Shown here in pieces: positions 1 through 8,713 of a DNA stretch of 64,000 nt. The stretch is from Chloroflexota bacterium. Lineage in GTDB: Bacteria > Chloroflexota > Anaerolineae > Anaerolineales > Villigracilaceae. The DNA is taken from the NCBI GenBank assembly GCA_013388685.1, contig JACAET010000061.1, positions 1 to 64,000 of the forward strand. Reading direction: 5' to 3'. The stretch's first letter is position 1, and each line of letters begins with the position of its first letter. The position numbers and the translations under genes were made by a program. The notes under the pieces are model-generated. The model did no database searches, was not told the DNA's origin, and worked only from the letters and a program-made list of their open reading frames with translations.

Positions 1-518
1 CCGGTCAAAATGCTGTATTCCAGGCTGAGTTCGATGGGGTCACGTTCCTGGATGTAGGCGTTCACCCCCTCGGCGTAGGCGTCGGCGATGGCTTTGGCTG
101 CGGGGCTGAGCATTTCGTATTCCTTCTCGGCGATGGCGCGCCAGCCGAGCGTGCGCAGGAACGAGTCGGTCTCTACTTGTCCCGCGCCGAACATCTCCGA
201 AAGCGTGCCGGAGCCGACGTGCCGCCAGAAATCCATCTGCCAGAAGCGGTCTTGCGCGTGGACGTAGCCTTGCGCGAAGAACAGGTCATGCGCCGTGCTG
301 GCGTAGATGTGCGGAATGCCCATCGAGTCGCGGTAGATGTCTACAGGACCGTCGAGGCCCGCAATTTGAACCTCCCCGTCAATCTGCGGGAAGGATCTGG
401 GCGCGACCGTGTTCGGCAGGTAACTCTTGAAATAATATCCCCCGCTTCCTCCCAGCAGGATGAAGATGGCAAGCAAGCCAATTCCCGTCCGTTTCAAATA
501 GATTTTTGTTTTTGACAT
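1..518 (-). CDS. Penicillin acylase family protein, N-terminal part (runs off the window)
   Basis: The first 172 codons of a minus-strand gene are present; the rest lies beyond position 1. The start ATG at 516-518 follows a GGAGGAG ribosome-binding site by three bases. The protein opens with a short basic N-terminus and one hydrophobic segment (about residues 10-27), then a segment reading DGPVDIYRDSMGIPHIYA and later FFAQGYVHAQDRFWQMDFWR. These match the opening of the penicillin amidase (Ntn-hydrolase) alpha chain, which hydrolyses amide bonds of acylated substrates outside the membrane. The autoprocessing site and the catalytic beta-chain Ser are outside the window, so activity cannot be judged. 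Confidence 0.85.
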   Translation of the reverse strand, partial: MSKTKIYLKRTGIGLLAIFILLGGSGGYYFKSYLPNTVAPRSFPQIDGEVQIAGLDGPVDIYRDSMGIPHIYASTAHDLFFAQGYVHAQDRFWQMDFWRHVGSGTLSEMFGAGQVETDSFLRTLGWRAIAEKEYEMLSPAAKAIADAYAEGVNAYIQERDPIELSLEYSILT

Positions 519-565
519 TTCTCCTCCAGCGAATCGAATTCTGGACTTACAACACACGTTCAACA

Positions 566-596
566 GAAAAGAGACGTGAACTTTCCACGCCTCTTC
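566..596 (-). terminator. Probable intrinsic terminator of the lipoprotein gene
   Basis: A hairpin with ten-base arms (AAGAGACGTG at 569-578 against CACGCCTCTT at 586-595, one mismatch) and a seven-base loop lies just after the stop codon of the minus-strand gene ending at 620. In the minus direction it ends in TCTCTTTTCT, a modest U-rich tract. Confidence 0.5.
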
Positions 597-619
597 GCTT
601 GACCGAAATCTGCTTCACC

Positions 620-3121
620 CTATTTGACGTTTCCCAACAGACGCGGGAACCAATACCAGAGCAAGTCGGCGGCGGGTTTACCGTGAACCGAGGCGGATTT
701 GTCCTGAAGCGCCACCGGGGGGAAGTACCCGCGGCTGACCAAGCCACTCACCCACGTCCGCCCGTTGATGGCGTTGAGGAGGGTGTCATAGATGTCGAAC
801 TGCTGCTGAAGGTCAAGGTTGAGCGAGGGAATGTCGGGATTGGGACGATCGAGCGCCGTCCAGTCCAAACAGCCTCCGGCGGGGTTGGGGAGACAGCCGG
901 TGGCGGAGTAGGAGGAAGAGGGGTACGAAAGCCCGATGATGACGGGTTTGCCTGCCTGCGCCTGCACGGGGAAGATGTTTTCGTCGAGCAGGCGTCCGGC
1001 TTCCGTGGTCATTGCCCCTTTGTCGGGAGTGGGAGAGGTGCTGAGTCTGGCGAACCAGAGCAGGTAGATGCCATCGGTGGATTTTAGCAGGTTGAGAGGC
1101 GGCTGGAGGTCGGTGTTGGTGTAGGGGAGGGCAAACAACACTCGCCCGGCGTAGTGCTGGCGGACTTCGGCGAGAATGGTCAGCCAGCGGGCTTCGGCAT
1201 CTGCGGGGACTCCGCTGGGGGTGTCGTCGGAAAGTTTCCCGTTGGGGAGAGCCGGGGTAATCCAGTCTCCGCCGAGGATGAGCGCCTGCGCGTCGGATCG
1301 GGTCGCCAAATCTGCAAAGTGGACGGCAAATGCGCGGTAGTGATTGAACCAGGAGGCCCACCAGGTTGAGTCGCGCGGAGCGGTCTTCCAGAAGTCGTCC
1401 GCGTTTTGGGGGAAGCGGGGTTGCGGAAAGAACGCCACGTTCAGGTTGAGGGAGCGTGCGTAGGCGGCGGCATCGAGCGTATCTTTGATGAACGGATCCT
1501 TGCCGGGCTGTTGGTTGAACGTGAGGGGGTTGTTTTGGGCATATGTCCATGAGGGTGTCATGAAGACCCAATTACTGCCCAGGGCTTGGATGTTTTGCAG
1601 GGCATGCGGCGTGAAGACGTGCATGGCGGGATCGTAATATCGTTGCAGTTCGACTCCCGCCACGAACCCGGCGCCGCGCGCGGGAATGGATGTTTGCACC
1701 AGCGTGGCAGGCTGAGGATTCGTCCACATCCATTGCCTGACGGTGTCCAGAATATCCTGCGCGGTGAGTGTGGGGGTGACGTTTTTTCCGTGCGCGCTGG
1801 TCCCGGCAGAGGAGGCGTCGTCTGCCGAATCGCATTGGGCGTTTCGGCAGTAGCGGTAGGTAAACGAACCGAGGATGTTGAGCGGACCGTAGAGTTTGTA
1901 TGCCCAGCGGTTGTTTCCAACCCTCCACATGGGGAGCGGCTCGGTCCAGGAGAATGGATTGAACTGGATGTACACCGCGTCTCCGATGGGGGTCGTGGTC
2001 GGCACCTCCACTTCGAACACAATGGGCGCGTTCGGACCCGCCTGCCAGGACTGCACCGTGTCATTGATGGTTGTGTTTTGCGCGGGCACAATCAAATTAC
2101 GGATCACATACTGCCCGGCGGTGTTGAACTCGGAATTCCAAAAGCCGTCGCCAAGGGTGTACTTGTAGGCAAGGTGCGCGCCTGCAGGAAGAAAGAGCGA
2201 AACGGAATATTGTCGGTTATCCAGCGGCGTCATGACGGGCATGCGGTCTGCCACTGTGCTGAACCCGCCGCGCAGGTCTGCAAAGGTATTGCCGAACTGG
2301 AGCAGGTTGCCCGCCATGCGGAGGGGAACACCCTGCTGGGTATTGGGCGGGACCGATACGATAAAGATCACATTCACCAGCGGCGCGGACTTCATCCGTA
2401 TCTCGACGGGCGTGCCTTTGTTCCCCTCCACCAGCGCGCCCTGCTGAAACGTTCGGTAGCTGCCGTCGAGCGAGTAGGCAACCAGGTTGTGCGCTCCGCC
2501 GCGCAGACCGGTGAGCAAGAATCGCCCGGCGGAATCGGTCAGGGTTTGTACGCCTCCCGCGGTGACCATGATCTCCGCCAGCGGCGCGCCGGTGTCGGCA
2601 TCGAGCACCGTACCGGAGATCGAACCGGACAGGGTGTTCACGGGTTTGTTCGCCCACGAACTGACCGTATCCGTGATTTGGGTGTTTCCGTTGACGTAGA
2701 ACAGGCGGTAGCGGATGTTTGTATCGGTGTTGGTATCCTCCACAATGCGCGAGCCGCCGCGCCGGACGTAACGATACTTGATGACCGCCTGGTCGGGGAT
2801 CGGGAACGTGGCGGTGTACGTGATCGAATCTACGGGGTCCATTTGGTAATCGAGGTTATTCAACGCCAGGCCGGTGACTTCATCCAAAACGCTGAGCGCC
2901 AGGATCTCGCCCGGCTGAAGCGGTTCAGGCACTTGCACCGAAATCTTCACCTCTGCGCGCGGCATGGGTGTGGGCGCCACACCTGCAGACGGCGGCTGGG
3001 TGGGATTGCCGATACCGGGGATGGGCAAATCCAGCAGGGAAACTGCGCACGCCTGACTCGTCAATGAAAGAACGAGGATGAAAAACAAAATGGGACGTAA
3101 AAACTTCAAACGAAAATTCAT
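620..3121 (-). CDS. Large secreted lipoprotein: starch-binding-like modules, carboxypeptidase-regulatory domain, GH113-like TIM barrel
   Basis: 833 residues with a lipoprotein signal peptide and lipobox TSQAC (Cys25). Three related beta-domains (about residues 55-165, 248-365 and 368-475) each end in a D-T-V-x-x-W signature (DTVSSW, DTVQSW, DTVRQW) and resemble CBM20/48-type carbohydrate-binding modules. A carboxypeptidase-regulatory-like domain (SGTVLDADTGAPL) lies between the first two. The C-terminal 350 residues (YYDPAMHVFTPHALQNIQAL onward, with WASWFNHYRAFAVHFADLA and LILGGDWITPALP) resemble glycoside hydrolase 113/5-type TIM barrels. The role inferred is surface polysaccharide binding or hydrolysis. 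The start has a GGAGGAG site. The catalytic acids are not assigned, so the enzyme claim is tentative. Confidence 0.72.
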   Translation of the reverse strand: MNFRLKFLRPILFFILVLSLTSQACAVSLLDLPIPGIGNPTQPPSAGVAPTPMPRAEVKISVQVPEPLQPGEILALSVLDEVTGLALNNLDYQMDPVDSITYTATFPIPDQAVIKYRYVRRGGSRIVEDTNTDTNIRYRLFYVNGNTQITDTVSSWANKPVNTLSGSISGTVLDADTGAPLAEIMVTAGGVQTLTDSAGRFLLTGLRGGAHNLVAYSLDGSYRTFQQGALVEGNKGTPVEIRMKSAPLVNVIFIVSVPPNTQQGVPLRMAGNLLQFGNTFADLRGGFSTVADRMPVMTPLDNRQYSVSLFLPAGAHLAYKYTLGDGFWNSEFNTAGQYVIRNLIVPAQNTTINDTVQSWQAGPNAPIVFEVEVPTTTPIGDAVYIQFNPFSWTEPLPMWRVGNNRWAYKLYGPLNILGSFTYRYCRNAQCDSADDASSAGTSAHGKNVTPTLTAQDILDTVRQWMWTNPQPATLVQTSIPARGAGFVAGVELQRYYDPAMHVFTPHALQNIQALGSNWVFMTPSWTYAQNNPLTFNQQPGKDPFIKDTLDAAAYARSLNLNVAFFPQPRFPQNADDFWKTAPRDSTWWASWFNHYRAFAVHFADLATRSDAQALILGGDWITPALPNGKLSDDTPSGVPADAEARWLTILAEVRQHYAGRVLFALPYTNTDLQPPLNLLKSTDGIYLLWFARLSTSPTPDKGAMTTEAGRLLDENIFPVQAQAGKPVIIGLSYPSSSYSATGCLPNPAGGCLDWTALDRPNPDIPSLNLDLQQQFDIYDTLLNAINGRTWVSGLVSRGYFPPVALQDKSASVHGKPAADLLWYWFPRLLGNVK

Positions 3122-3163
3122 AACTCCTCCAACGCTTCCCGCCAGACTTGAGGCGGTCTCCGG

Positions 3164-4078
3164 CTAAACAGCCTGCGCCTCTTCTGTGGCTTTCTCTTCT
3201 CTGCGGCGTCGGCCAGCATAGGCGATGAAACTCAAACCGATGCTGATGAAATAGAGCAGAGTCATGGGAATCATGACCAGCCCCATGTTGACCGGGTCCA
3301 CGGTGGGGGTGATGGCGGCGGCGATGACGGCAATGATGATCACCGCCAGCCGCCACTGATTGAGCAGGAGGCGCGGTTTGACCAGCCCGATGGACGTGAG
3401 AATGTAGATGACCAGCGGGAACTCGAAGAACAGACCGATCCACAACATCAGCCCGGTGACGAATTTGAAGTACTCGCGCGCCGTCCAGAATTGCGAGATG
3501 GCGGTAAAGTTCCCCAAAAACGGCAGGGCGGCAGGCAAAAGGGCGTAAAAGGTGAACGTCATGCCGCCCAGAAAGAGCAGGGTCGCCAGCGGGATGCCCG
3601 CCAGCCCCATTTTGCGTTCGCGCGGACGAAGCCCTGGCGCGGCGAACAGCCACAACTCGAAGGCGATGTAGGGGAGCATCATGGCAATGCCGCTCATCAG
3701 CGCCACGCGCATGAAGACGCCCACTTCCTCGGTCACTTCGATGGCTTGCAGTTTTTCCAGCCCGCCCACCGGAGCGGCGAGGTATCCCATGAGCGGGACG
3801 GTGAAGTAGAACGAAATGCCCACGCCGATTGCCAGCGCGATCACGATGCGCAGCAGATGCATGCGGAGCGTTTCGACGTGGTCCCACAGGCTAGCGCGCG
3901 CCTGTTCTTCGGCGGCGATGGTGGCGATGGCGTCCATCACTGGGCGGTCTCCGTCGAGTTCGCGGTTGAGGAATTCGTGCGCGCGACGGATGAACCGAAA
4001 AGGCAGAGCGAGGAGGTTAAAGATGAGGACAAACGGGAAGGTGATGACCCGCCAGAGGAATCTAAGAATCTTTTTCAT
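3164..4078 (-). CDS. tatC: Sec-independent protein translocase TatC
   Basis: 304 residues, integral membrane receptor of the twin-arginine translocase, which exports folded proteins. The family core starts at WDHVETLRMHLLR (usual form HLxELR) and continues through hydrophobic segments with PGLRPRERK, FLGGMTFTFYALLPAALPFL and ITPTVDPVNM, all typical of TatC. It lies downstream of tatA and overlaps it by 17 bases, so the two are translated together. Odd: about 65 extra N-terminal residues precede the core and include a hydrophobic stretch (LWRVITFPFVLIFNLLALPF) that ordinary TatC proteins of about 250 residues lack. Confidence 0.95.
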   Translation of the reverse strand: MKKILRFLWRVITFPFVLIFNLLALPFRFIRRAHEFLNRELDGDRPVMDAIATIAAEEQARASLWDHVETLRMHLLRIVIALAIGVGISFYFTVPLMGYLAAPVGGLEKLQAIEVTEEVGVFMRVALMSGIAMMLPYIAFELWLFAAPGLRPRERKMGLAGIPLATLLFLGGMTFTFYALLPAALPFLGNFTAISQFWTAREYFKFVTGLMLWIGLFFEFPLVIYILTSIGLVKPRLLLNQWRLAVIIIAVIAAAITPTVDPVNMGLVMIPMTLLYFISIGLSFIAYAGRRRREEKATEEAQAV

Positions 4079-4445
4079 TGGGTTCGGAGCCGGTTTCGGT
4101 GGGGTTGGCAGGGGCGGGCGGGGGAGGGGTGTTGGCTGGTTGGGGGCGAATCAGGTTTGGGGTCGGAAGGGAGGCGGGGCGGGGGGACGTTTTTCCGGTC
4201 GCCTTGCGGATTTGCTTGTCCTTTTCCGCCAATTCCATGTTGGCTTCTTTCATCAGTTTGTTGGGCAGGGTACGGATTTCGTGCGAGGTTTGCTGGAAGG
4301 CTTTCCAGCCCTCGGAGCGTACGAGGTTGTTGAGCCAGCGCCCGATGGTTTTGCCCGCCTTTTGCATGTCTTTGGGTCCCATGACGATGAGGGCAATGAT
4401 GATGATGAAGATGAGTTCGGATGGACCGATACCGAGGATTTCCAT
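4062..4445 (-). CDS. tatA: Twin-arginine translocase TatA/TatB family subunit
   Basis: 127 residues: a single N-terminal membrane helix (GPSELIFIIIIALIVMGPKD), an amphipathic helix (QKAGKTIGRWLNNLVRS) and a Pro-rich tail. That is the TatA/B architecture; the G-P-K-D hinge is somewhat closer to TatB than to TatA. It would form the pore or receptor complex with TatC, whose gene overlaps its 3' end. It follows nusB by six bases, so it probably belongs to the asp23-nusB-tatA-tatC transcript. No second tat subunit gene occurs in the window, so it may serve both roles. Confidence 0.9.
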   Translation of the reverse strand: MEILGIGPSELIFIIIIALIVMGPKDMQKAGKTIGRWLNNLVRSEGWKAFQQTSHEIRTLPNKLMKEANMELAEKDKQIRKATGKTSPRPASLPTPNLIRPQPANTPPPPAPANPTETGSEPNEKDS

Positions 4446-4451
4446 GAGGGC

Positions 4452-4883
4452 TTAAACTTTCTGGAGGGCTTGTTTGAGTTCGTGTTGGTGTTCTGCCAGG
4501 CTGCCCAGCACGCCGTTGACGAATCGCGGGGCGGAGTCGGAGCCGAAGAGTTTGGCGAGTTCCACTGCCTCGTTGATGGCGACTTTGACGGGCGTGTCGT
4601 GAAAGACGGCAAATTCCCAGCACGCCATACGCAGGATGTTGCGGTCTATGGCGGCGATTTGGTCGAAGGGCCATTCGGGCGCGTATTGGGAGATGGAAGC
4701 GTCGAGGAGTTCGACGAGAGGGAGGACGCCGAAGACGATTTGACGGGCAAATTCGGCAAGTTCGGGGGAAAGCGGCGTTTCTTCCAGGCGGGCCTTGAAG
4801 ACCTCACCGGGAGAATGGTTGGCTATATCCACTTCGTAAAGTACCTGCAGGGCGAGTGCGCGCGCCCTGGTGCGGGGTTTCAT
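4452..4883 (-). CDS. nusB: Transcription antitermination factor NusB
   Basis: 143 residues, the usual NusB length, all helical. Recognisable segments are [14 protein letters not shown] near the N-terminus and [13 protein letters not shown] and [28 protein letters not shown] in the C-terminal half, where the family signature lies. NusB pairs with NusE (S10) on boxA RNA to prevent premature termination of rRNA transcripts. Its start codon overlaps the stop of the Asp23-family gene in an ATGA arrangement, which indicates translational coupling. Confidence 0.95.
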   Translation of the reverse strand: MKPRTRARALALQVLYEVDIANHSPGEVFKARLEETPLSPELAEFARQIVFGVLPLVELLDASISQYAPEWPFDQIAAIDRNILRMACWEFAVFHDTPVKVAINEAVELAKLFGSDSAPRFVNGVLGSLAEHQHELKQALQKV

Positions 4884-5236
4884 GCGGTGGTTGCCTCTTC
4901 CTCATAGTCAATATCTTCGATGTGAATGTCTATTCGATCCACATCCATGCCGATCATTTCGCGGATGGCGCGCGCAACCTGCGCCTGCACGTCGCGGCTC
5001 ACTTCGCGGATGTTGACATCCTGTTTGAGGACGAGATACAGACGGGCGGTGACGATGTTGTCTTCGACGTCGATCCGCACGCCGTCGTGGATGCCGCGTT
5101 TGAGCAGACGATTCACGCCTCCGCTGACATTTGCCATGCGGCTGACGCCCGGCACGCCCAGCGCTGCCATCTTTGCAATGGCAATCAGCACATCGGGAGC
5201 AACGGTGGTTTTTCCTGTTTCGCGTTCTTCGGTCAT
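4880..5236 (-). CDS. Asp23/Gls24 family envelope stress protein
   Basis: 118 residues matching the Asp23/Gls24 (YloU/AmaP partner) family: [39 protein letters not shown] and a final beta-alpha unit ending in [15 protein letters not shown]. The proteins are small cytoplasmic or membrane-associated factors tied to envelope homeostasis. An asp23-nusB pair also occurs in Firmicutes, which supports the call. A CAGGAGT ribosome-binding site precedes the ATG, and the ATG overlaps the stop of a 19-codon upstream frame. Confidence 0.9.
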   Translation of the reverse strand: MTEERETGKTTVAPDVLIAIAKMAALGVPGVSRMANVSGGVNRLLKRGIHDGVRIDVEDNIVTARLYLVLKQDVNIREVSRDVQAQVARAIREMIGMDVDRIDIHIEDIDYEEEATTA

Positions 5237-5292
5237 GCGGACTCCTGTGTGTTATGTAGTCGGTCGAGCATCATTCGACGCGCAGGGGACAT
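5233..5292 (-). CDS. Possible 19-codon leader peptide ahead of asp23-nusB-tat
   Basis: An ATG at 5290-5292 preceded by ACAGGAGAGA, a strong ribosome-binding site, opens a 19-codon frame ([19 protein letters not shown]). Its TGA overlaps the Asp23-family ATG as ATGA. The spacing and overlap are what a translated leader or a coupling peptide would show, but the peptide has no family and the frame is short enough to be chance. It is listed because it lies in an otherwise gene-free 157-base gap. Confidence 0.25.
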   Translation of the reverse strand: MSPARRMMLDRLHNTQESA

Positions 5293-5393
5293 TCTCTCCT
5301 GTCGCTTGCCCGCCAGGTCGAGTGTAACGTCCCTGTCGGCGTACGAGAGCGCCGATTGTGCCCATGCATTTCTAAAAACATACGATTGAACAC

Positions 5394-5738
5394 TTACTTG
5401 GGCTCGATATTGGTGTAGGTTGGCGGTTGCGGAGGAACATCCTGGACGCGGATGTTTCGCAGGGAGACGGTCACGATGACGGCGACTACAATGACAATGA
5501 AAATCTCCAGCACGGTTACCCAGACGGTTGGGTCGAAATTCATGAAGGCGCCTGCAAAACCGGCTGTGAAGCCCATGCATGTAACACCCGGCAGGAGCGC
5601 CGCCATCAACGCGCCAAGCAGGCGAACCGCCCCGCCTTCCGCTTTGTATCCCTTCCCGATGATCCAGGAGGGCATTTTGGCAGTGAACAAGGCGTAAAGA
5701 CCGGCGATCAGAAAAACAATTTCGATTGCAAGTATCAT
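5394..5738 (-). CDS. Small membrane protein, unrecognised
   Basis: 114 residues with three hydrophobic segments: an N-terminal helix (MILAIEIVFLIAGLYALF), a middle helix rich in Gly/Ala (LLGALMAALLPGVTCMGFTA) and a C-terminal helix (VWVTVLEIFIVIVVAVIVTV) before a short polar tail. I do not recognise the family. It follows fabG by 27 bases on the same strand and has an AAGGA site, so co-transcription with fabG is likely, but this does not reveal a function. Confidence 0.7.
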   Translation of the reverse strand: MILAIEIVFLIAGLYALFTAKMPSWIIGKGYKAEGGAVRLLGALMAALLPGVTCMGFTAGFAGAFMNFDPTVWVTVLEIFIVIVVAVIVTVSLRNIRVQDVPPQPPTYTNIEPK

Positions 5739-5765
5739 GGCATTTTCCTTATTTGGATATGTGGT

Positions 5766-6524
5766 TTACATCATCGCCATGCCGCCGTCCACCGCCAGCA
5801 CTTGACCGGTGATGAAGGCTGCCTGGTCGGAGGCGAGGAAGGCAACGGCGTACGCCACTTCTTCCGGTTTTGCCTTGCGCCCCAGCGGAACCATTTTGAG
5901 CGCGGCTTCCAATATTTCAGGCGACATGGCATCCAGGATTTCCGTGTCCACAAAACCCGGAGCAATGGCATTGACCGTGATGTTGCGCGACGCCACTTCG
6001 CGCGCCAACGCTTTGGTGAAGGCAATCTGCCCGCCCTTGGAGGCGGAGTAGTTCGTCTGCCCGGCGTTACCCATCTGCCCCGCCACCGACGCCATGTTGA
6101 CGATGCGCCCGTAGCGTTTGCGCATCATGTGCTTGACGGCGGCTTTCGAACAGTTGAACGTGGACTTGAGATTGGTGTTGATGACCGCATCCCAATCCGC
6201 TTCGGACATCATCATGATGAGTGTGTCCTTGGTGATGCCGGCGTTATTGACAAGAATGCTCAGGTCGCCAAAGGTTTCGACGGCAAACTTGATGAGTGCT
6301 TCCGCCTGTTTGAAATCGGACACGTCTGCCTGAAAGGCGGCGGCTTTTCCGCCTGCCTCCTGAATTTTCTTCACCACCTCTTCGGCGGCTTCGGGCGATT
6401 TGTTGTAATTCACCACCACCGCCGCGCCGCGCGCCGCGAGTTCCAGCGACACAGCCCGCCCGATCCCGCGCGAACCGCCTGTCACGACCGCCACTTTGTT
6501 TTCCAGCGATAAAGTCTCCGGCAT
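5766..6524 (-). CDS. fabG: 3-oxoacyl-ACP reductase FabG
   Basis: 252-residue short-chain dehydrogenase that reduces 3-oxoacyl-ACP with NADPH in fatty-acid elongation. The NADP-binding TGGSRGIG motif is at residues 15-22, NNAG at 93-96, the catalytic Ser146, Tyr159 and Lys163 are in place, and the protein ends in a typical VDGGMAMM. The ATG at 6524 lies eight bases after GAGGAG and is preferred; a TTG two codons upstream is possible but too close to that site. A TATAAT box at 6546-6551 (minus strand) lies just upstream. Other SDR reductases cannot be fully excluded. Confidence 0.9.
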   Translation of the reverse strand: MPETLSLENKVAVVTGGSRGIGRAVSLELAARGAAVVVNYNKSPEAAEEVVKKIQEAGGKAAAFQADVSDFKQAEALIKFAVETFGDLSILVNNAGITKDTLIMMMSEADWDAVINTNLKSTFNCSKAAVKHMMRKRYGRIVNMASVAGQMGNAGQTNYSASKGGQIAFTKALAREVASRNITVNAIAPGFVDTEILDAMSPEILEAALKMVPLGRKAKPEEVAYAVAFLASDQAAFITGQVLAVDGGMAMM

Positions 6525-6570
6525 ATCCAATGCTCCTCAACCGCGATTATACATCATTCGATACTGCGTA

Positions 6571-7251
6571 TTATGCCACCCGTTTCAAACCCAGCGCGAG
6601 CGCCAACGCCCCTGCCAGCGCAATGACCGCCGTCCACAGGAACGCATCCTGCCAGAAGCGCAGGGGGAACAGTCGGATGAGCGTATCCGAATACAGGAAC
6701 AGCCACGAGTCGCCCTCGAAGAACAGGGCGTGGAAGCCGGCAAAGAAGTTCCAGAAAACGTTGGGATTGATCGCGATGCCAACCACGACGATCAGACCGA
6801 TTGCCCCCGCCAAGCCGACCATCAACCATCCGCCCCGCCTCAACCCTTGACGATACGCCTGCATCCATCCCTCACGCCATGACCACACCCCGAGCATTAC
6901 CAGGGACGCCAGCGAGATGTACCACGCATTCAACGCGCCCTGCGTCACGCGCTTGACATCCTCCATGTGACTCAACTCGCGTTCATTGTAAAGCGGACTT
7001 CCGTCATCGAACTTCAGATCGCCGAGATACGAAATGTCCGCGCTGTTGACGAGGTAGTCCAACGCGTAGGGCGCCCACTTCAAGCGGTCTTCTTTGGTGA
7101 AGCCGTACTCATCAGGCGGGAAGTAGGGCATGTGATATTCCATTTGAAGGAAGAGCGGCGTGAGCAGGACGCGCAGTCCCAGCCCGATGAGGGCGAGCGG
7201 GACGAGGAGGGCAACAAGCCAGGAGAGGAGTTGGAACTTTATGTTTGTCAT
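6571..7251 (-). CDS. DUF1461 (TIGR01906) integral membrane protein
   Basis: 226 residues from the ATG at 7251, with an N-terminal membrane helix, an extracellular segment containing ERELSHMEDVKRV (a conserved His/Asp signature of the TIGR01906/DUF1461 family) and then four further helices. Function is unknown. The start was chosen because a -35/-10 promoter lies directly upstream (7261-7289), which excludes an in-frame ATG further upstream at 7311. It is divergent from the lipoprotein gene at 7311. Confidence 0.8.
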   Translation of the reverse strand: MTNIKFQLLSWLVALLVPLALIGLGLRVLLTPLFLQMEYHMPYFPPDEYGFTKEDRLKWAPYALDYLVNSADISYLGDLKFDDGSPLYNERELSHMEDVKRVTQGALNAWYISLASLVMLGVWSWREGWMQAYRQGLRRGGWLMVGLAGAIGLIVVVGIAINPNVFWNFFAGFHALFFEGDSWLFLYSDTLIRLFPLRFWQDAFLWTAVIALAGALALALGLKRVA

Positions 7252-7260
7252 TGTTGTCTT

Positions 7261-7289
7261 ATTGTAAGCGATTTGGATTATCGGTTCAA
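7261..7289 (-). promoter_or_regulatory. Sigma-70-type promoter for the DUF1461 gene, nearly leaderless
   Basis: On the minus strand TTGAAC (7284-7289) and TACAAT (7261-7266) are separated by exactly 17 bases. The -10 box ends nine bases before the ATG, so the mRNA would have a leader of only a few bases, and no ribosome-binding site is visible. Confidence 0.6.
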
Positions 7290-7310
7290 AGTAGAGAAAA
7301 GGAGGCTGCA

Positions 7311-8708
7311 ATGACCTCGAAAATTCAACTCAAAAGCGTGTTGCCTTTGATGTTGGCTATCCTTCTGCTTCAAAATTGCGGCGGGATGTCAACTCCTTCT
7401 GCATTGCCAGTGATGCAAACTCCGGCAAACTCACCGACCTTGAATGTGCCTCTCTCTCGCACTCCTTCACTGCCTGCTACTGAGACCTCCGCTCCAGATT
7501 TTGATGCTACTTTACAAGTCATCGGAACAGCCCAGGTGGATGCAATACTTTCGACTGTTCGGCCCTTCGTCCTTGCTCAATATCCATCTTCAGATGAAAA
7601 GTGGCGCGTTGACGTAATTCGCTATGAATGCAGTACCTTTTCCGGCATGGTTGATGCGATTGCGTATGAACAACTTGCGCTCGTCAATCTGACTGATGGA
7701 AGTGTAAAAATCATTGAAGACGAACTGCAAAACTGCGGAGGCATAGGAGCGTATGGCTTCGAGGGATTGTATTGGTCTCCGAACAACCGTTATTTTTACT
7801 ACACCCCCTGGCGGGTGGGGTATCCGGAAACGTGCGGCAACTATCTTGTCCGTCCTATTTACAGACTGGATACCGTTACCCAAGAGCGTTTTCCCCTTGG
7901 GGGCGGACATCTTGCGCCCGATGGAACGAAACTTGCCATGTGGCAAGGCGATGACATTGTCATTTGGGATCTCGACAGGGGAGAAATCGGGCGGGTGCGC
8001 AGTCTGGCGCCTGATTTTTTTGCCGGAGAGATTGCCTGGTCGCCTGATTCTCAATCGCTGTTGTATTTGCAAACGGAGTTCGATTGCGCCGCTGATTATG
8101 GGACGACGTATGTTGTTCGTCTCGATTTTGCCACACTCTCACAAATCCTGCTGATTAAGTATCCACCGCCGGGCTTTGGGGGGGTGAATTGGAATGTACC
8201 CGGGCAGATCACCTTGCAAGATGGTGAAGGCAACTACTGGATTTATGATTTTTCCACAAAAGAAACAACGTTTTTGGGACAATCGCTGTTTACCCCCACA
8301 CCTGTTCCACCGGGTGTTTTTGCCTTGGTATTTTACCCTCCCCTGATCATGAAGTATGACCCCTCCGAATGGAAGGACGAATCGCGTTATACCGATAAAA
8401 ATATGATGAATTTTTTGCAGTCACGTCGGTTGAGCACATGTGTCATTGGAGTGCAGGGTCCAACGGATTTTAACGATCCCCAGATCAAATTCGTCCCTGT
8501 GCAGTTAGGTGATATTCGCTACTCTTTCGTTTTCTGGGGTGAAACGTCAAAATCCATCTTATCTGCCTGGTACATTGAGGATCAGTCGTTGAGTGAGTAT
8601 GACTATCTGCGAGGATTGCCTATTTTGGGAATTCAGGCGAACGTCAGTGAATGGGACGCGTGCAAGAATCTGGCAGAGAAGGTGTTGTCCACCCTGCGTG
8701 TGCCGTGA
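7311..8708 (+). CDS. Lipoprotein with beta-propeller-like (WD40/TolB type) repeats
   Basis: 465 residues. The ATG at 7311 follows AGGAGG by five bases. The N-terminus is a lipoprotein signal (ILLLQNCGG, Cys23) with a Thr/Pro/Ser-rich linker. The middle holds repeated segments of the PD40/WD40 kind: YWSPNNRYFYYTPW, LAPDGTKLAMWQGDDIVIWD and IAWSPDSQSLLYLQTE, each with the W/P-D-x-S-L-x-Y pattern of a propeller blade. It is a surface-anchored protein of unknown ligand. The gene ends five bases before the convergent gene at 8714 with no terminator in between. Confidence 0.75.
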   Translation: MTSKIQLKSVLPLMLAILLLQNCGGMSTPSALPVMQTPANSPTLNVPLSRTPSLPATETSAPDFDATLQVIGTAQVDAILSTVRPFVLAQYPSSDEKWRVDVIRYECSTFSGMVDAIAYEQLALVNLTDGSVKIIEDELQNCGGIGAYGFEGLYWSPNNRYFYYTPWRVGYPETCGNYLVRPIYRLDTVTQERFPLGGGHLAPDGTKLAMWQGDDIVIWDLDRGEIGRVRSLAPDFFAGEIAWSPDSQSLLYLQTEFDCAADYGTTYVVRLDFATLSQILLIKYPPPGFGGVNWNVPGQITLQDGEGNYWIYDFSTKETTFLGQSLFTPTPVPPGVFALVFYPPLIMKYDPSEWKDESRYTDKNMMNFLQSRRLSTCVIGVQGPTDFNDPQIKFVPVQLGDIRYSFVFWGETSKSILSAWYIEDQSLSEYDYLRGLPILGIQANVSEWDACKNLAEKVLSTLRVP

Positions 8709-8713
8709 CCCGC

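Noticed and set aside
1586..3067. 493-codon frame antisense to the large lipoprotein gene
   Set aside because: No signal peptide, domain or ribosome-binding site; the minus-strand lipoprotein is well supported.
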